NCBI GenBank assembly: GCA_015179125.1
Contig: WHVA01000417.1
Span: forward strand, 39,069-103,068
Reading direction: 5' to 3'
DNA: 64,000 bases
Source of the DNA: Gautieria morchelliformis
Taxonomy: Eukaryota; Basidiomycota; Agaricomycetes; Gomphales; Gomphaceae
How positions within the stretch are numbered: position 1 is the stretch's first letter; the number at the start of each line of letters is the position of its first letter. Made by a program: the position numbers and the translations under genes. Below are positions 49,665-62,032 of the stretch, one piece after another. The notes beneath the pieces were generated by a model. That model saw nothing but the letters and a program-made list of their open reading frames with translations. It was not told the DNA's origin and ran no database searches.

Positions 49665-52600
49665 GTGGTGAAAGACATGCCCCGCTCGACGAATCGGTTT
49701 TCAGTTCTCGAAACATGTACAATAGGGATCACAGGCGATATGATGCATCCTTCTCCTATCCCTGATCGAACTAAAACCAAACCAGCCATGCCGAAAACCC
49801 AACCCATCGCTCCAGTTGCTAATGCAAACCTTCCAGTCCCTCTATATGTCCATACTGCGGACCTCCGCCGATGCACCAAAGTACCTCTCAAGGTCCACTC
49901 TGTTGACACAGGGCATCCACTTGCAATTGACTCCCTCCTTGACAGTGGTGCTACAGGGATGTTCATCGATGTGGAGTTTGTAAGGGAACACAGACTTCGG
50001 ACCCGTCCCCTACCTCGTGCCATCCCTGTCTACAATATTGATGGTACCCCAAATGAGGCTGGCTCAATCAAGGAAGAGGTCGACCTCATTTTCACCTTTG
50101 GGGATCATACGGAACGTGCCACATTCTCTGTCACGAGCCTTGGACGACTTGCCATCATTCTTGGTCACACATGGCTTGTTGAACACAACCCAGAAGTTAA
50201 CTGGCGTACAGGAGACGTGAAGATGACACGCTGTCCCAAGTCATGTGGGGGCAGACCTGTTGTCAGAGCGCCCACAGTCGAAACTGTTCCAGAAGAGAGT
50301 GTAGATCAAGAGGAGGTTCCCATACAGCACACCCGCTCCCTACTTGAGGAAGGAGACAGGACCTTTGTCATCTTTGTGAATGAGAGTCCTAAAACGATTG
50401 GCGCAGGCTGGACTGTCTCCCAACAGCTTGCTGAACGGGCCAGCAAGTCTGCACCAGTCAGATCCTTCGAGGACCTTGTCCCTAAACCATACCAGGAGTT
50501 CAAGGATGTGTTTTCTAAGGAGTCATTTGACCAACTGCCTCCTCGAAAACCCTGGGACCATGCGATTGAGCTCACTCCAGGTGCACAACCCTTCAGCACA
50601 AAGGTTTACCCAATGTCACTGGTTGAGCAAAGGGAACTGGATAACTTCCTTGAGGAGAACCTGAAGAGCCATCGTATCCGTCCTTCCAAGTCACCTATGG
50701 CATCTCCAGTCTTCTTTGTGAAGAAAAAGGACGGCAGTCTTAGATTTGTGCAAGACTACCGGAAGCTCAATGATATAACAATCAAGAATGCCTATCCTTT
50801 GCCCCTTGTTCCAGACATCATGAATAAGATTGCTGCTGGAAGGGCTAAATACTGCACAAAGCTTGACATTCGCTGGGGATATAATAATGTACACATAAAA
50901 GAGGGAGATGAGTGGAAGGCAGCCTTTCGGACAAATAGGGGCCTGTATGAACCTCTAGTCATGTTCTTTGGACTCACGAACAGCCTAGCAACCTTCCAGA
51001 TGATGATGAATGACATCTTAAAGAGTCTCATCAATGAAGGGGTTGTGGTGGTGTTCATGGATGACATTCTCATCTTCACAGAGTCGCTTGAAGAACATCG
51101 TAGGATTGTACGATGTGTCCTTGAAATCCTCTGGGCCAACAACCTGTACCTCAAACCTGAAAAATGCCTATTTGAGCAACTAGAGGTGGAGTATCTTGGC
51201 CTCATCCTCTCTCAAGGACAGGTTGCCATGGACCCAGTCAAGGTTGCAGTGCGGGACTTGTTAGCAACTAGGGGCTATGGCAGGGAAGGTTCGGTAGAGT
51301 TCTTAGAAAGCTAGAATCAAATATACTCTCTCAGTGAATTTATTGTCACTGATGTATTAATACAGTACCTAGAATCAAATATACTACATGATTTTCAGTC
51401 AACATGCTATGTAAATATGAAAGATACTACTCGCCTCTCTCAGTGAATTTATTGTCACTGAGAGAGGAGTGTAATCCTGTCTCAGAAGGCATATACTTGC
51501 ACCCGGCCCTTTAGCGCCCAAGGGCTCGCGCGTCGAAGTCATTTCAAACTCCGCTGGGTGCAGCCGCCTGTGAAAGTAGAAATAACAGAATGAAATGGAG
51601 AGATAGAGAGTGACTGGAAAATTTCGAAAATAAGCAGAGAAATGGATGCATGGTACAAGAACAGTATGAGAAAATATTGAAACACCACACAATAAATTGA
51701 ATATATTATGCTTGATTTTGGTGCAGGAGCATAAATGCACCCAACAGGACTGGCCAATACCACGTAACGTCACTGAAGTCAAATCATTCCTTGGTTTCAT
51801 CAACTTCTACCGTCGATTTGTGGAATACTTCTCACACATTGCAAAGCCCCTCAACCAGTTGACAAAACAGGATGCCCAATGGTCTTGGGATCTGAATGGC
51901 CCAGAGCAAGTGTCCTTTGACAAGCTCAAACTCCTCATCACCTCAACACCGATCCTTGTCCTCCCTGATCAAGACAAACATTTCCGTCTTGAAACAGATG
52001 CCTCAGCCTATGCCACAGGAGCAGTACTGTCCCAGCTATGTGATGATGGCAAATGGCAGCCTGTGGGGTTTGTGTCCAAAAGCCTCAATGATGCTGAACG
52101 CAACTATGCCATCCATGACAAGGAGCTTCTTTCTGTGATTCAGGGATTAGAGGAATGGCGCCACATCTTAGAGGGAACGAAGCACAAGATTGAGATTCTC
52201 AATGACCATCAGAATCTCACCTACTTCTGCACTGCACAAAACTTGAACCGTCATCAAGCACGCTAGTCACTCTACCTCTCTTGCTTTGATTTTGAGCTGA
52301 TCCATCGTCCTGGTCGTCATTCAGCCAAGCCTGATGCACTCTCACGACACGTGGATCATAAGCGGGGGGAGGAAGACAACCAAAATCAAGTCTTACTTAC
52401 CCCTGACTTGTTCCACATCAAGGGGAATCCCCCAGAGGCTGGCACGCAGTTAGTCCCAGGTGAAGGTGATGCTTTCCTCAATCGAGTAAGGAACTGTGTA
52501 GACCGGGATGAAAAGGTTGTCAAGGCTCTCAAAGAACTGGGTTCCTCTGGAAATTTACGAGGAGAATAGTGGTCTGAACAGGATGGGCTTGTCCTCTATC

Positions 52601-53801
52601 ACAACAAGGTGTACGTGCCGCTTGATGCAAAACTACGACATGACATAGTGAAAGCGCACCATGACATGCCTCTCACCTGTCACCCTGGTCATTGGAGAAC
52701 TACTGAACTAGTTGCTCGGAGTTACTGGTGACCTGGGATGGGACGTTACATTGCAAAATACATAAAGGCCTGTGACCTGTGCAACCGGACAAAAACCTTC
52801 CCTGCTTCTCCCATTGGCAAGCTTCTACCAAACCATATCCCAGACCGTAGATGGCAGGTTATGTCTGTTGACTTGATCGTAGAACTGCCTACCAGTCATG
52901 GCTATGATTCTCTCCTTGTTGTCATCGATCGCCTCTCAAAGCGTGCACATGTCATTCCCACCACTTCAGATGTAACTTCGGTGGGAGTCACCCGACTCTT
53001 CCGTGATCATGTTTGGAAACTTCATGGGCTCCCTGAAGAAATCATCAGTGATCGAGGCACACAGTTCATCTCCCAGTTCATGCATGAACTGAACAAACTT
53101 CTTGGTGTCAAAGTCGCTGCCTCTACTGCTTATCACCCCCAAACTGATGGACAGACCAAAAGGGTAAATCAGGAGATTGAGCAATACCTTCAACTATTCA
53201 TCAACCAGCGTCAGGATGATTGGTTCAAATGGATATCCTTGGCCGAGTTTGCCTATAACAACCGAATCCATGCCTCAACCCAGATTACACCTTTCATGTT
53301 GGACAGTGGCCAACATCCAAGACTGGGACTGGAACCAGTCCAGGAAACTCGACTTGAGGCCCTGGATGAGTTCACAACACGGATGGAAGCGGCCACAAGA
53401 GAAGCTCGTTCAGCCCTGTCCAAGGCAGCAGAGGACATGGCACACTTCTATGACGTGCACCATAGAGCAGCCCCGGTTTATAAGCTTGGTGGCAAGGTTT
53501 GGCTCAATGCACAAAACATCACAACCACTCACCCAATGAAGAAGCTAGACCACAAGTGGCTAGGCCCCTACACTGTTAATAAGATGGTCTCACGAAATGC
53601 CTATGGTCTAAATCTTCCTGCATCCTTTGGTAGCACACATCCAGTGTTCTCTATTGTCCTGCTTCGGCCATATGAAGATGACCCAATTCTTGAACGTCAT
53701 GCCCCTCCACCACCCCCCCTGTCATACGGGATGGAGCCGAAGAATATGAAGTTGAAAGGATTCTAGACAGCAGGATGTTCCGTGGAAGGTTGGAGTATCT
53801 C
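49665..53801 (+). pseudogene. Retro 1 pol: protease, RT, RNase H, integrase, partial chromodomain
   Basis: Protease has the active site DSGATG. RT shows FFVKKKDGSLRFVQDYR, KLDIRWGYNN and the catalytic FMDD, then breaks at 51259 for an inserted LTR and resumes at DWPIPRNVTEVK. RNase H has ETDASAYATGAVLS; integrase has SVDLIVELP and ISDRGTQF. The frame ends in a chromodomain start (EEYEVERILDSR). Defects: TAG at 52264, TAG at 52567, TGA at 52729 (within an expected WW), and lysine at 53158 in GQTKRVNQ where the catalytic integrase glutamate belongs. RT also shows NSLATF for the usual NSPATF. Nearly all are C-to-T or G-to-A. The element is inactive. Confidence 0.85.
51259..51746. mobile_element. 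Solo-LTR-like insertion in Retro 1 pol (TSD GGACT)
   Basis: Ends are TGTTAGCAACTAGG and TGCACCCAACA, flanked by GGACT at 51254-51258 and 51747-51751. Removal joins DPVKVAVR to DWPIPRN. Internally AGAATCAAATATACT and CTCTCAGTGAATTTATTGTCACTGA are each duplicated. Confidence 0.8.
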
Positions 53802-54152
53802 TGTAAATAACCCGTGTATCTACATGTACATTAGTTATTACATAATCCCAGTGGGCCCCTTAGGGACCCACTGTATAGTTTATGCGTGGGAACCGGCCAG
53901 CGGTCCCCATTGCATCTTACCCTTACACTGTCACTACGTAGCATCAGAATACCACACATTGGTCAAGTTCTGTCGTGCTCTTGTGACCTGAGGCTTAAGA
54001 TAGATATCTTTACACCTTTTTGAACTATCCTGCGGTTGATCGCCACGCGACCAACCGATAGTGGATTCGAAGCAATCTTGAAAAAGATCGCTGCGTTGAC
54101 AACTAAACATTGTTGAGACCCTCCAGTAGACCCTCTACTGTCGGCTGCGAGC

Positions 54153-57100
54153 ATGATGATTCCACGCAGTCGAAGACGGACCCGAGCGACGAGCTTGAGG
54201 TCCACACCCCAGGCGCAGCTCAGTGACACGACGGCTGACGCTATCCTGGACCAAGAGACCAGGACGATAGAAGACGGAGAGATCATAGATCTCACTGCCC
54301 TCGTCCCCTCAGCAGAGGACGAGGAAAATCCCAACCACGTCTCGTCGAGCGTGGCTGAAGAAGAGACGACGCCGGGCAACGAGCCGGCGCCGCCCCCCCA
54401 TCTCTCTCTGCCCAAAGACAAAGGAAAGGGCAGAGAAGTCTCGCCGTCGTCGGACGGTAGAGCAACAACGTCAAGACGGGCACAAAGCCACGACTCAAAC
54501 AGATGCTCACGAAGTAGAGCGACGACGATCGTCCCTGAAGGAGGACGACGGCAAAAGAGACGAGCCCCAGACGATGGTCAGGACTCAGAATACTCAAGCT
54601 CTAGTCGCAAGAGCTCAAGGGCTCACGCCATCGACCACGAGATGGCAGAGGCCCTGAACAAACAGGTGCAGGCTGCGCTGCACCGAAGTATGCTGATGCG
54701 CCACAAGCATGATCAGCTGGCATCACAGCTTGACAACGCCGCCGCCGCCCTAATGGCAATCGGCAAGGAACTCCACCAGGCGGAGGAGGTCAGGCTGCAA
54801 GACGCAGCCACGCTGGAGGACGTCCAGAAAGCACTCCACCCACCCGGGGAACGCGACGCAACTCGTCTGAGCTCGCGACAGTCCGCAGCTAACGAACGCA
54901 GTCGCGACGTGCGCCGAAAGGAGCGAGACAAGCAGCGAATGCCGCCACCAGCTGTCCCGGTCAAACAGGACGTAAGGTTCGGGAACGAGCCTCAGGAACA
55001 ACCGGCTGCCCCAACGGACAGCCGTAAAACGATCCAACAGATCATTAGGGATCAGGTCACCTCAGGGCCTGACTCTGAAACGATGACCGAGAGCTTAGAG
55101 CTCGAAGTCGCACACTGGCAGCGTAAAGAAGCCGCAGCCGCACGCCGCCACACACGGGCACTCGAGCTACTAGCGAAGAACGCTGAAGAAACGGTGGCCC
55201 ACAGCCACACCACTCAACTACCCGACGAGCAGCTCACGCAAGCCGTACAAGACGCACGGCAAGCGCGCGCAGCCTACAACAGCAGGCTACGGATCCGCAA
55301 CGCGGGACTGACCGGGGACACCAGGCACAAAACGCCCCCAGAACCGAGAGCACAAAATGCTCCCGATCCCGAGCCCAATCCGGGCCCGGGGCCCGTCAGG
55401 GCATATAACAGCCTGCCCCGCGCGGCGTCACAACCGCGCGAGCGATCCATGGCCCCAACGGAAGGCCAGGGAATCCCTGACCAGGCCGACATCGTACCAA
55501 TGGAGCCGTACGACGGGATCACACGGATTATCTGCGTGGCGTTAGCAGACGCCGCGGACACAGACCCGGAGAAGTCTGTGCTAGCAAAGGCCGGCGTAAA
55601 ATTGGCCCACCCCGAACCATATGCAGGGGGATCGGACCTCGAAGAGATTGAAGTCTTCGTGGCAGCCATCCTACGATGGCTAAAAATGAATTGCCTCCTA
55701 GGGCCAACCAGCATTGACACGCAGGTCGGCTATGTGGGCACTCGCCTCACCGGCGAAGCCCAGGAATGGTTCCTTCGAAACGTTGAACGCTTCGATCGCC
55801 AGGTCCACAGCTGGACGCTGGAATCTGTGATGCAAGGCCTTCAAAAGAGGTTCCTGCACACACTGACATACCATCATGCATCGAATAAGTTCGACGCGGT
55901 CATGCAAGGCATGAAAACCGTTCAGGAGATGCTGAACGAGCTCACGAAATACGCGGCACGTATGATACAGCCGCCAGACGAGTACATGTTCCGGAGACGG
56001 TTCGTATCGGCGCTGCGCGAAACACTGCGCAACGAAGTCCTCAAAAAGGGCTATAATGCCGAGAGCAGCTCAATAGAGCAACTCTTCGAGACGGCCCGGA
56101 TGATCGAGGAGGCATCCCAATACAACATGGGGATGCGCCGCGCAGAAAGCGTGGCAGCAACGGCAAGCGCCGCCCGGCTCACAGGGAGCAAGCCGTTGAC
56201 ACAAATGGGCCTGACCAGGCCCAGCCTGTTCGCAAGAAGCAGAACAGGTCAACGGCTACCGCCCTCACGCCCAGCACAAGCTGGACGCCCGCCTGAAGCT
56301 AAACAGCCTCAAGCATCAGGATCGTCCCCGAGACCTGCCCCACCGACGAAAACATCGGGCCGGCCCAACGACAGGCCCAGCGGCAGCCAAAGCAACACCA
56401 CATGCTTTGAATGCGGCCAAGCTGGCCACAAGAAGGCAGAATGCCCCTGGCTTAGGTCCGGTATAAGGACAGCGGCCGTGAGGTACGACGGTGAAGCCGA
56501 GGATCCGGAGACGGATCCTGATCAAAACTCTCTTCAACAGATTGATGAAGAGGGGGAGGGTGATCCCCAACCCAATGACACTCCGGATAACGGAGACACG
56601 CCCACTGAAGAGTGGGACCCTGAGCCGTCCCAATACTATGAATGGGACGAAGAGGTGGAGGACACCACCTACAGGTCCAGCGTGATCAGATTCGCGCTGG
56701 AAGACGAAACCGCCACGAAAGTCATGGCGGCACGCACATCGGTCACGCCAGACAAGGCGGCCGAGCCGGTGTATCACCACCGAAGCAAACACAGAACGCG
56801 GCCAACGCGTCCACGTAGTGAGAACCGTACCCTATGGGGGTACTGGGAAATAAACGGCGTAAAAGCCCACTGCCTGCTAGATAGCGGCAGCGAAGGGGTA
56901 CTGCTGTCCCCCGAATTCACGCAAGCTACAGGGATGAAGACATTCTCCCTGGAGCAACCAATCACGCTGCAGCTAGCCTGCATAGGCAGCCGTTCCATGA
57001 TCAACTATGGAACGAACACGACCATCAAGTTTGGTCGCGGGACATACGACGAATACTTTGACATAGCAAACGTCGAATATTACGACGCGATCTTAGGGAC

Positions 57101-57281
57101 ACCGTTCCTAAGGAGATTTGGCATAACCCTGGACTTCTTGAGCCCAGGGACGATCCGCAAGGGAAATGAAGTGATCCCCACAGGCAAGGTCTCATTCGAC
57201 GACGACGAATCGAAGAACGAGGACAAAGGGCCACGGGTGAGCAGGATCACCCAAGCGCCGACGCCGAACCTGGCTCATTGA
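54153..57281 (+). CDS. Retro 2 gag-protease, open frame of 1042 residues
   Basis: The start ATG at 54153 (MMIPRSRRRTR) gives a long basic, disordered N-terminal 450 residues with RE/KE-rich coiled segments. A Ty3-type capsid follows (PEPYAGGSDLEEIEVF, YVGTRLTGEAQEWFLR, FDAVMQGMKTVQEML, around residues 480-660). Then come a CCHC knuckle CFECGQAGHKKAEC (about 750) and a retropepsin domain with DSGSE (about 910) and ILGTPFLRRFG. The frame is open throughout, unlike pol. The stop at 57279-57281 precedes the RT frame by 77 nt and in another frame, so pol would need its own start or a bypass. Confidence 0.85.
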   Translation: MMIPRSRRRTRATSLRSTPQAQLSDTTADAILDQETRTIEDGEIIDLTALVPSAEDEENPNHVSSSVAEEETTPGNEPAPPPHLSLPKDKGKGREVSPSSDGRATTSRRAQSHDSNRCSRSRATTIVPEGGRRQKRRAPDDGQDSEYSSSSRKSSRAHAIDHEMAEALNKQVQAALHRSMLMRHKHDQLASQLDNAAAALMAIGKELHQAEEVRLQDAATLEDVQKALHPPGERDATRLSSRQSAANERSRDVRRKERDKQRMPPPAVPVKQDVRFGNEPQEQPAAPTDSRKTIQQIIRDQVTSGPDSETMTESLELEVAHWQRKEAAAARRHTRALELLAKNAEETVAHSHTTQLPDEQLTQAVQDARQARAAYNSRLRIRNAGLTGDTRHKTPPEPRAQNAPDPEPNPGPGPVRAYNSLPRAASQPRERSMAPTEGQGIPDQADIVPMEPYDGITRIICVALADAADTDPEKSVLAKAGVKLAHPEPYAGGSDLEEIEVFVAAILRWLKMNCLLGPTSIDTQVGYVGTRLTGEAQEWFLRNVERFDRQVHSWTLESVMQGLQKRFLHTLTYHHASNKFDAVMQGMKTVQEMLNELTKYAARMIQPPDEYMFRRRFVSALRETLRNEVLKKGYNAESSSIEQLFETARMIEEASQYNMGMRRAESVAATASAARLTGSKPLTQMGLTRPSLFARSRTGQRLPPSRPAQAGRPPEAKQPQASGSSPRPAPPTKTSGRPNDRPSGSQSNTTCFECGQAGHKKAECPWLRSGIRTAAVRYDGEAEDPETDPDQNSLQQIDEEGEGDPQPNDTPDNGDTPTEEWDPEPSQYYEWDEEVEDTTYRSSVIRFALEDETATKVMAARTSVTPDKAAEPVYHHRSKHRTRPTRPRSENRTLWGYWEINGVKAHCLLDSGSEGVLLSPEFTQATGMKTFSLEQPITLQLACIGSRSMINYGTNTTIKFGRGTYDEYFDIANVEYYDAILGTPFLRRFGITLDFLSPGTIRKGNEVIPTGKVSFDDDESKNEDKGPRVSRITQAPTPNLAH

Positions 57282-57358
57282 AGCCAGGAGGACGAGTCGC
57301 GGGACGACTCGTCCTCGAACTCGCCCTACAGTCGTAGGGGAGACGCTCTCACCTAACG

Positions 57359-60300
57359 GTGAAAGCGATGGGAAAGAGGAAAGTGGGCCTGTGCGCCGCA
57401 GGACCTAATAGACGCCAACAGCGCCTAATGGCTTCTAAGCCAACCACTACCATCATCCTCACGGATGATGACCTTCCTCGCCTCCGCGAGGAATGGATGG
57501 AAAGAATCACTGACCTAGTCAGTGGAATTCCATTAGAACTCCCGCCACTGCGGGAGATCAACCATGAGATCAACCTCATCGATCCCAACAAGCACATGCG
57601 GTATCGACTACCGAAATGCCCCGAACACTTCTGAGAGGAACTGTCGGCAAAGATAGAACAATACACCACGGCAAAGTGGTGGATTCCGGCAGTAGCACAG
57701 CAGGCAGTGCCCATGCTGTGTGTGCCGAAGAAGAACGGTACGTTGAGAACCGTCTTCGATCTGCGCCAGCAGAACGAAAACACGGTGAAGGACGTCACGC
57801 CCTTCCCGGATCAGGATATCATACGCAGCGACATGGCTCGCTGCCGATATCGAACTAAACTCGATATGTCAGAAGCATACGAGCAGATCCGGATCCATCC
57901 AGATCACGTAGCAAAGACAGCCTTTGCCACGATCCTCGGCACCTTCAGGAGCCAGGTGATACAGATGGGGGACTGTAATGCCCCATCAACATTCCAACGG
58001 CTGATGACAGCCATTTTCCACGAGTGCATAGGTCGCTTCGTCCATGTATACATGGATAACATCTTCATATTCTCGCTCTCAATACAAGAGCATGAAGAAC
58101 ACCTCTACATCGTCTTTGACAGACTGAGGAAGAACCACCTCTTTCTGAGCAAGAAAAAGGTGGACCTCTACTCCATCCGAATGGAGTGCCTCGGCCATAT
58201 GATCGATGGCCGAGGGGTACATGCCGACGAGGATAAGATGCAACGCATCCGCGAGTGGCGCAGACCACGGATGTTCAACGACATCCAGCGTTTCCTCGGG
58301 CTCATACAGTATCTGGCACACTACATGCCGGATGTTAGCGCATATACCACCCCGCTATCGGCTGTGCGTGTAATAACCGTCCATTCGAATGGACGCCACT
58401 GCTTGACAAATGCTGGCAAAGCATTAAGGCGTTGGCCTGTAAGGCCCCGATCCTGTGTCCAGTAGACGCAAGGTGCCCAGAGCCGATCTGGGTGATCACC
58501 GATGGATCAAAAGCCGGCATCGGTGCGGTCTACGGCCAAGGTCCTGACTGGAAAACTTGTCGACCAGCCGGCTTCTTGTCAAAGAAGTTCAGCGTTGCTC
58601 AGCAACACTACCAGACTCACGAGCACGAGACTATCGCGGTGCTCGAGGCTCTCATGAAATGGGAGGACAAACTGCTGGGGCGAAGGTTCACCCTCATCAC
58701 AGGCCACAAGGGACTCGAGTACTTCGAGACCCAAAAGAGCCTATCTGACCGACAGGTCAGATGGTGGGAGTTTCTCTCCCAGTTCAATTTCAACACCGTA
58801 GAGAACAAGGTAGCGGACTGCCTGTCACGCTACTACGAGAGCGACACGAGTGATGACAATCACCCGGACCACGTCTTCGTGAACGCGGATGCGCGTTTAG
58901 ATCCGGACGGTGAGTTATTGCCCACCGACCGGTATGTCGAGCTGCGAACAGCGGCGACAAGACGCTCTAAACGCCTCGCTGAGAAGACAGAGGCGAGAGT
59001 AACGGAAGCCGCCGCATTAAACGAGGGCTCACCAGAGCCCGCGAACGTCGCCGCGTCCAGCGACAACGACGATGACGTCAGAGCCATCGCCGCAGGAATG
59101 ACGGCGCACCCCTGCGCTGGATCGTCGAGCAAGGTGTAGACCTGTCTAAGGTCCTACGAGACGCGTACCATAGGGACACCATGTTCACAAAGATCATGGC
59201 ACACCTGGACGCGCACCCGAGATTCGGGATCCGGGACGGGCTGATCTGGACTAAGAATCAGCTCAAGAGAGATGTCATTGCCGTCCCCCACTCTGTTCTT
59301 CAAGGGGGAAGGAGGCTGATCGAAATTATCATCGATCGGGCACATCAGATAGTCGGCCACTATGGCCATCTGAAGACTTCGAACTACGTTCGAAGAGCAT
59401 ATTGGTGGCCGGCATGAACCCAGACATAGAAGCGTTCTGCACATCGTGCGCGAGGTGCCAGATGACGAAAACTGGGCCACAACGGCCCAAAGGCCTACTA
59501 CACAGCCTACCCATTCCGGATAGGCCGTGGCAGTCGATTGGCATCGACTTCATGGGGCCCCTGCCCAAATCCAATACCTGATGGTAGTCATCAACCGACT
59601 AACGTCGCTCGTACACCTCGTGCCAACCACGACAAGTGTGTCAGCCAAGGGAGTAGCCTGGCTGTTTCTGAAAGAGGTCATCCGACTGCATGGAGTTCCC
59701 GACTCCATCGTCTCGGACAGAGACTCAAAGTTCACGTCGATCTTCTGGCGTGAACTCCAGCGACTCATGGGGACTAAGCTCCTCATGTCAACTGCCTTCC
59801 ATCCACAAACGGATGGAGCAACCGAGCGGGCAAACCGCTCGATCGGCCAGATATTGCGCGCGGTCATCAGAGACGATCAGAAGGATTGGGCAGTGAAATG
59901 CCCAATGGTTGAGGTCGCCCTCAACAGCAACATCAGCGCGACCACAGGATTCACACCTTTCGAGCTGAACCACGGCTATATGCTGCGGATAGACCTCCCC
60001 ATATCCACGGACACCCCGTTCAAGGGGGTGGCCCGATTCGCACATCAGGCAAAATGGAACCTGATGGCGGCACACGATGCAATCATAGAGCATCGAGTGA
60101 CGCAAATGTTTCACGCAAATAAGAAACGTATGGCGAGCGACAGGTACGCGGCCAACGACCGCGTCTACCTTTCGACACAAAACCTAACTCTCCCGAAAGG
60201 AAGAGCCAGAAAACTAGTCCCACGGTACATCGGACCGTACCACGTCATCGAGGCTCACAACGACCCCTCGACGGTGACCCTTGATCTTCCGACGAACTGA

Positions 60301-60614
60301 AAAGCCGTCGCATTTCACCGGTCTTCCATTCCAGCCTCGTATGGCGATACGAGGCTAACAACGACGAATTATTCCCTCGTCGTGAGGCCAAGTCATTTTA
60401 TGACTTCGGAGCAAATGACGACGAGGAGTGGCTCGTCGATGAGATTATCGCACATCGATGGATAAACTCGACGGACCTGGAATTCCAGGTCCATTGGACC
60501 CTAGGCGACATGACATGGGAACCCATGTCGTCCTGCAAGGACCTTGAAGCCCTGGATAGCTATCTAGAGCTTCGGGGGGTGGGCAAGCCATGCAACCTCC
60601 CCAGACGCCGCTAG
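57359..60614 (+). pseudogene. Retro 2 pol: RT, RNase H, integrase, chromodomain; multiple breaks
   Basis: RT: LREINHEINLIDP, MLCVPKKNGTLRTVFDLR, TKLDMSEAYEQIRI, and YMDN where YMDD is expected. RNase H: WVITDGSKAGIGAVYGQ and VADCLSRYYES. Integrase: zinc finger H-H-C-C around AHQIVGHYGHLK and CTSCARCQ, then IDFMGPLP, IVSDRDSKFTS and GATERANRS (D, D and E present). The chromodomain EEWLVDEIIAHRW...VHWTLGDMTWEPMSS ends at TAG 60612-60614. Breaks: TGA at 57632 (CGA expected) and single-base frameshifts near 58365, 59110, 59415, 59565 and 60290. The chromodomain would direct integration to methylated heterochromatin in an active relative. Confidence 0.85.
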
Positions 60615-60737
60615 ACGCGTCTGTCACATGCAGGCCACGTGACGCGCCGGCCACGGCACGGTTAAATTTTCACCTCGGATCTTTCCGAGGGCGCATCGCT
60701 TCTTGGAAGCAACCACCACCATCATCTACCCACGAAG

Positions 60738-61861
60738 ATGATGCCCCCCAAAGATGGGATGGACGTTGACCCATCAACGTCCACAACGCGAACAACGGCC
60801 CCGAGACAAGGGGCCGCAGACATTCTCCGTGCTCCGATAGACCAGGAGCACTGGATGATCGTGGGATGGGAGGATGCCCTCGCCATCGTCCACCCGGACG
60901 ATTGCGCAACATGCGCGGACTACGCCGTGCACCTTAGGGCCACGACCGGCACCCGCAAGGTCAAATTGCGGGACGAAGACATCGGCGACGCCGTCGATGC
61001 AGCTTGGGGATGGCTCCCAAGGGGCATCGCGCACGACGCGCGAGAAGAGCCCCTCCGGGACGTCCACGACCTCAAAAAGAGGTCAAGGAGCTAGAACGCA
61101 CGGTCGAGGACCGCGACGATGCGCTCGTAACCGAGCGCGCCAGGATCAAGGAACTGGAGCAGCAGCTGAGTGCATCCCAGCTCCAGGTTACCCTGGTCCA
61201 CGCTGCTTGAAAAGGCCGCGACATGACCCGGCCACAGACCCAGTGGCCGGGCCATCTTCACCTCGCGCGACGGCGCCGTTGCCGGCGCGCGCAACATCGG
61301 GGCTCGCGTCCCGATTGTCGCGCCAACTCCGACCACGACAACAACGGAAGGTCAGAGCGCACCTTCCGACTCTGCGTACGGCGTCCCAGATGGATGGGAG
61401 TCCGACTCGTCCGTCTGGAAGACGTACGACCCCAAACAGGCACAGCGGCTGGCAGAGCAGCCAAAGAAAAAGCGCAAGAAATTGCGCGGCTCCCTCCACA
61501 CCGTCAATGGGCTAGCCATTGCGAAGGAAAGCGCAATCAGCGCTTACCTAGCGGCGTCATCGTCGCACACCATCAACGACCCCGCCCTTCAGCGGCGGGT
61601 AGCACAGGTCGAGTACATCGGGCTGGCGTGGCCCTACCTCCGCCGGCGGGGACAGTTGAGTCGGTTCATCCTCCCTACCCGGGGGAGGGAAGGCTATCCC
61701 ACTCGGAGATCCACCGATCTCCGAGACAGGCCTCCTACCACGACCGGTAGGAAAGGCCCAACAAGTCGTACCCAATGGTACGACGTCTGCCCGCTCGACG
61801 AACCCCGCTTCGTCGAACTCATAGCGCGGCAAAAGAAACGCCGCAGATGCGCGTAGCGCGA
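60738..61861 (+). pseudogene. Accessory coding region 3' of the Retro 2 chromodomain
   Basis: The first frame (60738, MMPPKDGMDVDP) has a folded-looking part (EHWMIVGWEDALAIV, DAAWGWLPRG), then shifts into LKKEVKELERTVEDRDDALV, a clear coiled coil (to about 61209). Further frames give YGVPDGWESDSSVWKTYDP and, at 61482-61856, NDPALQRRVAQVEYIGLAWP to RQKKRRR. Codon and base composition match the gag ORF of the same element. At least two frameshifts separate the pieces. No family is recognised; position suggests an extra 3' ORF of the retroelement. Confidence 0.5.
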
Positions 61862-62032
61862 GATGATCGGCGTATTCAAACGCATCGAGCGGAACAACGC
61901 CTCGCAATCCCAAAAGGGATTGTCTCGTGATAGCGGGCGGTACCCCGCACGACATCGCGGCCATTCTAAGGGTTGGATACACAACCCTGAAGGAATCCCT
62001 CCGCCATCCGTGACAACGTGGTGGCACCTTTC

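Larger units (their letters stand above)
47468..53801 (+). mobile_element. Retro 1: Ty3/gypsy chromovirus inserted in Retro A, 3' part cut off by Retro 2
   Basis: A probable 5' LTR (47468-47836, TGTCAGGG...CCCTCACA) is followed by gag, zinc knuckle, protease, reverse transcriptase, RNase H, integrase and the first half of a chromodomain. Two solo-LTR-like insertions (48581-49235, 51259-51746) break gag and pol. The chromodomain stops at LDSRMFRGRLEYL where Retro 2 begins. The 3' LTR should lie right of the window. Confidence 0.8.
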
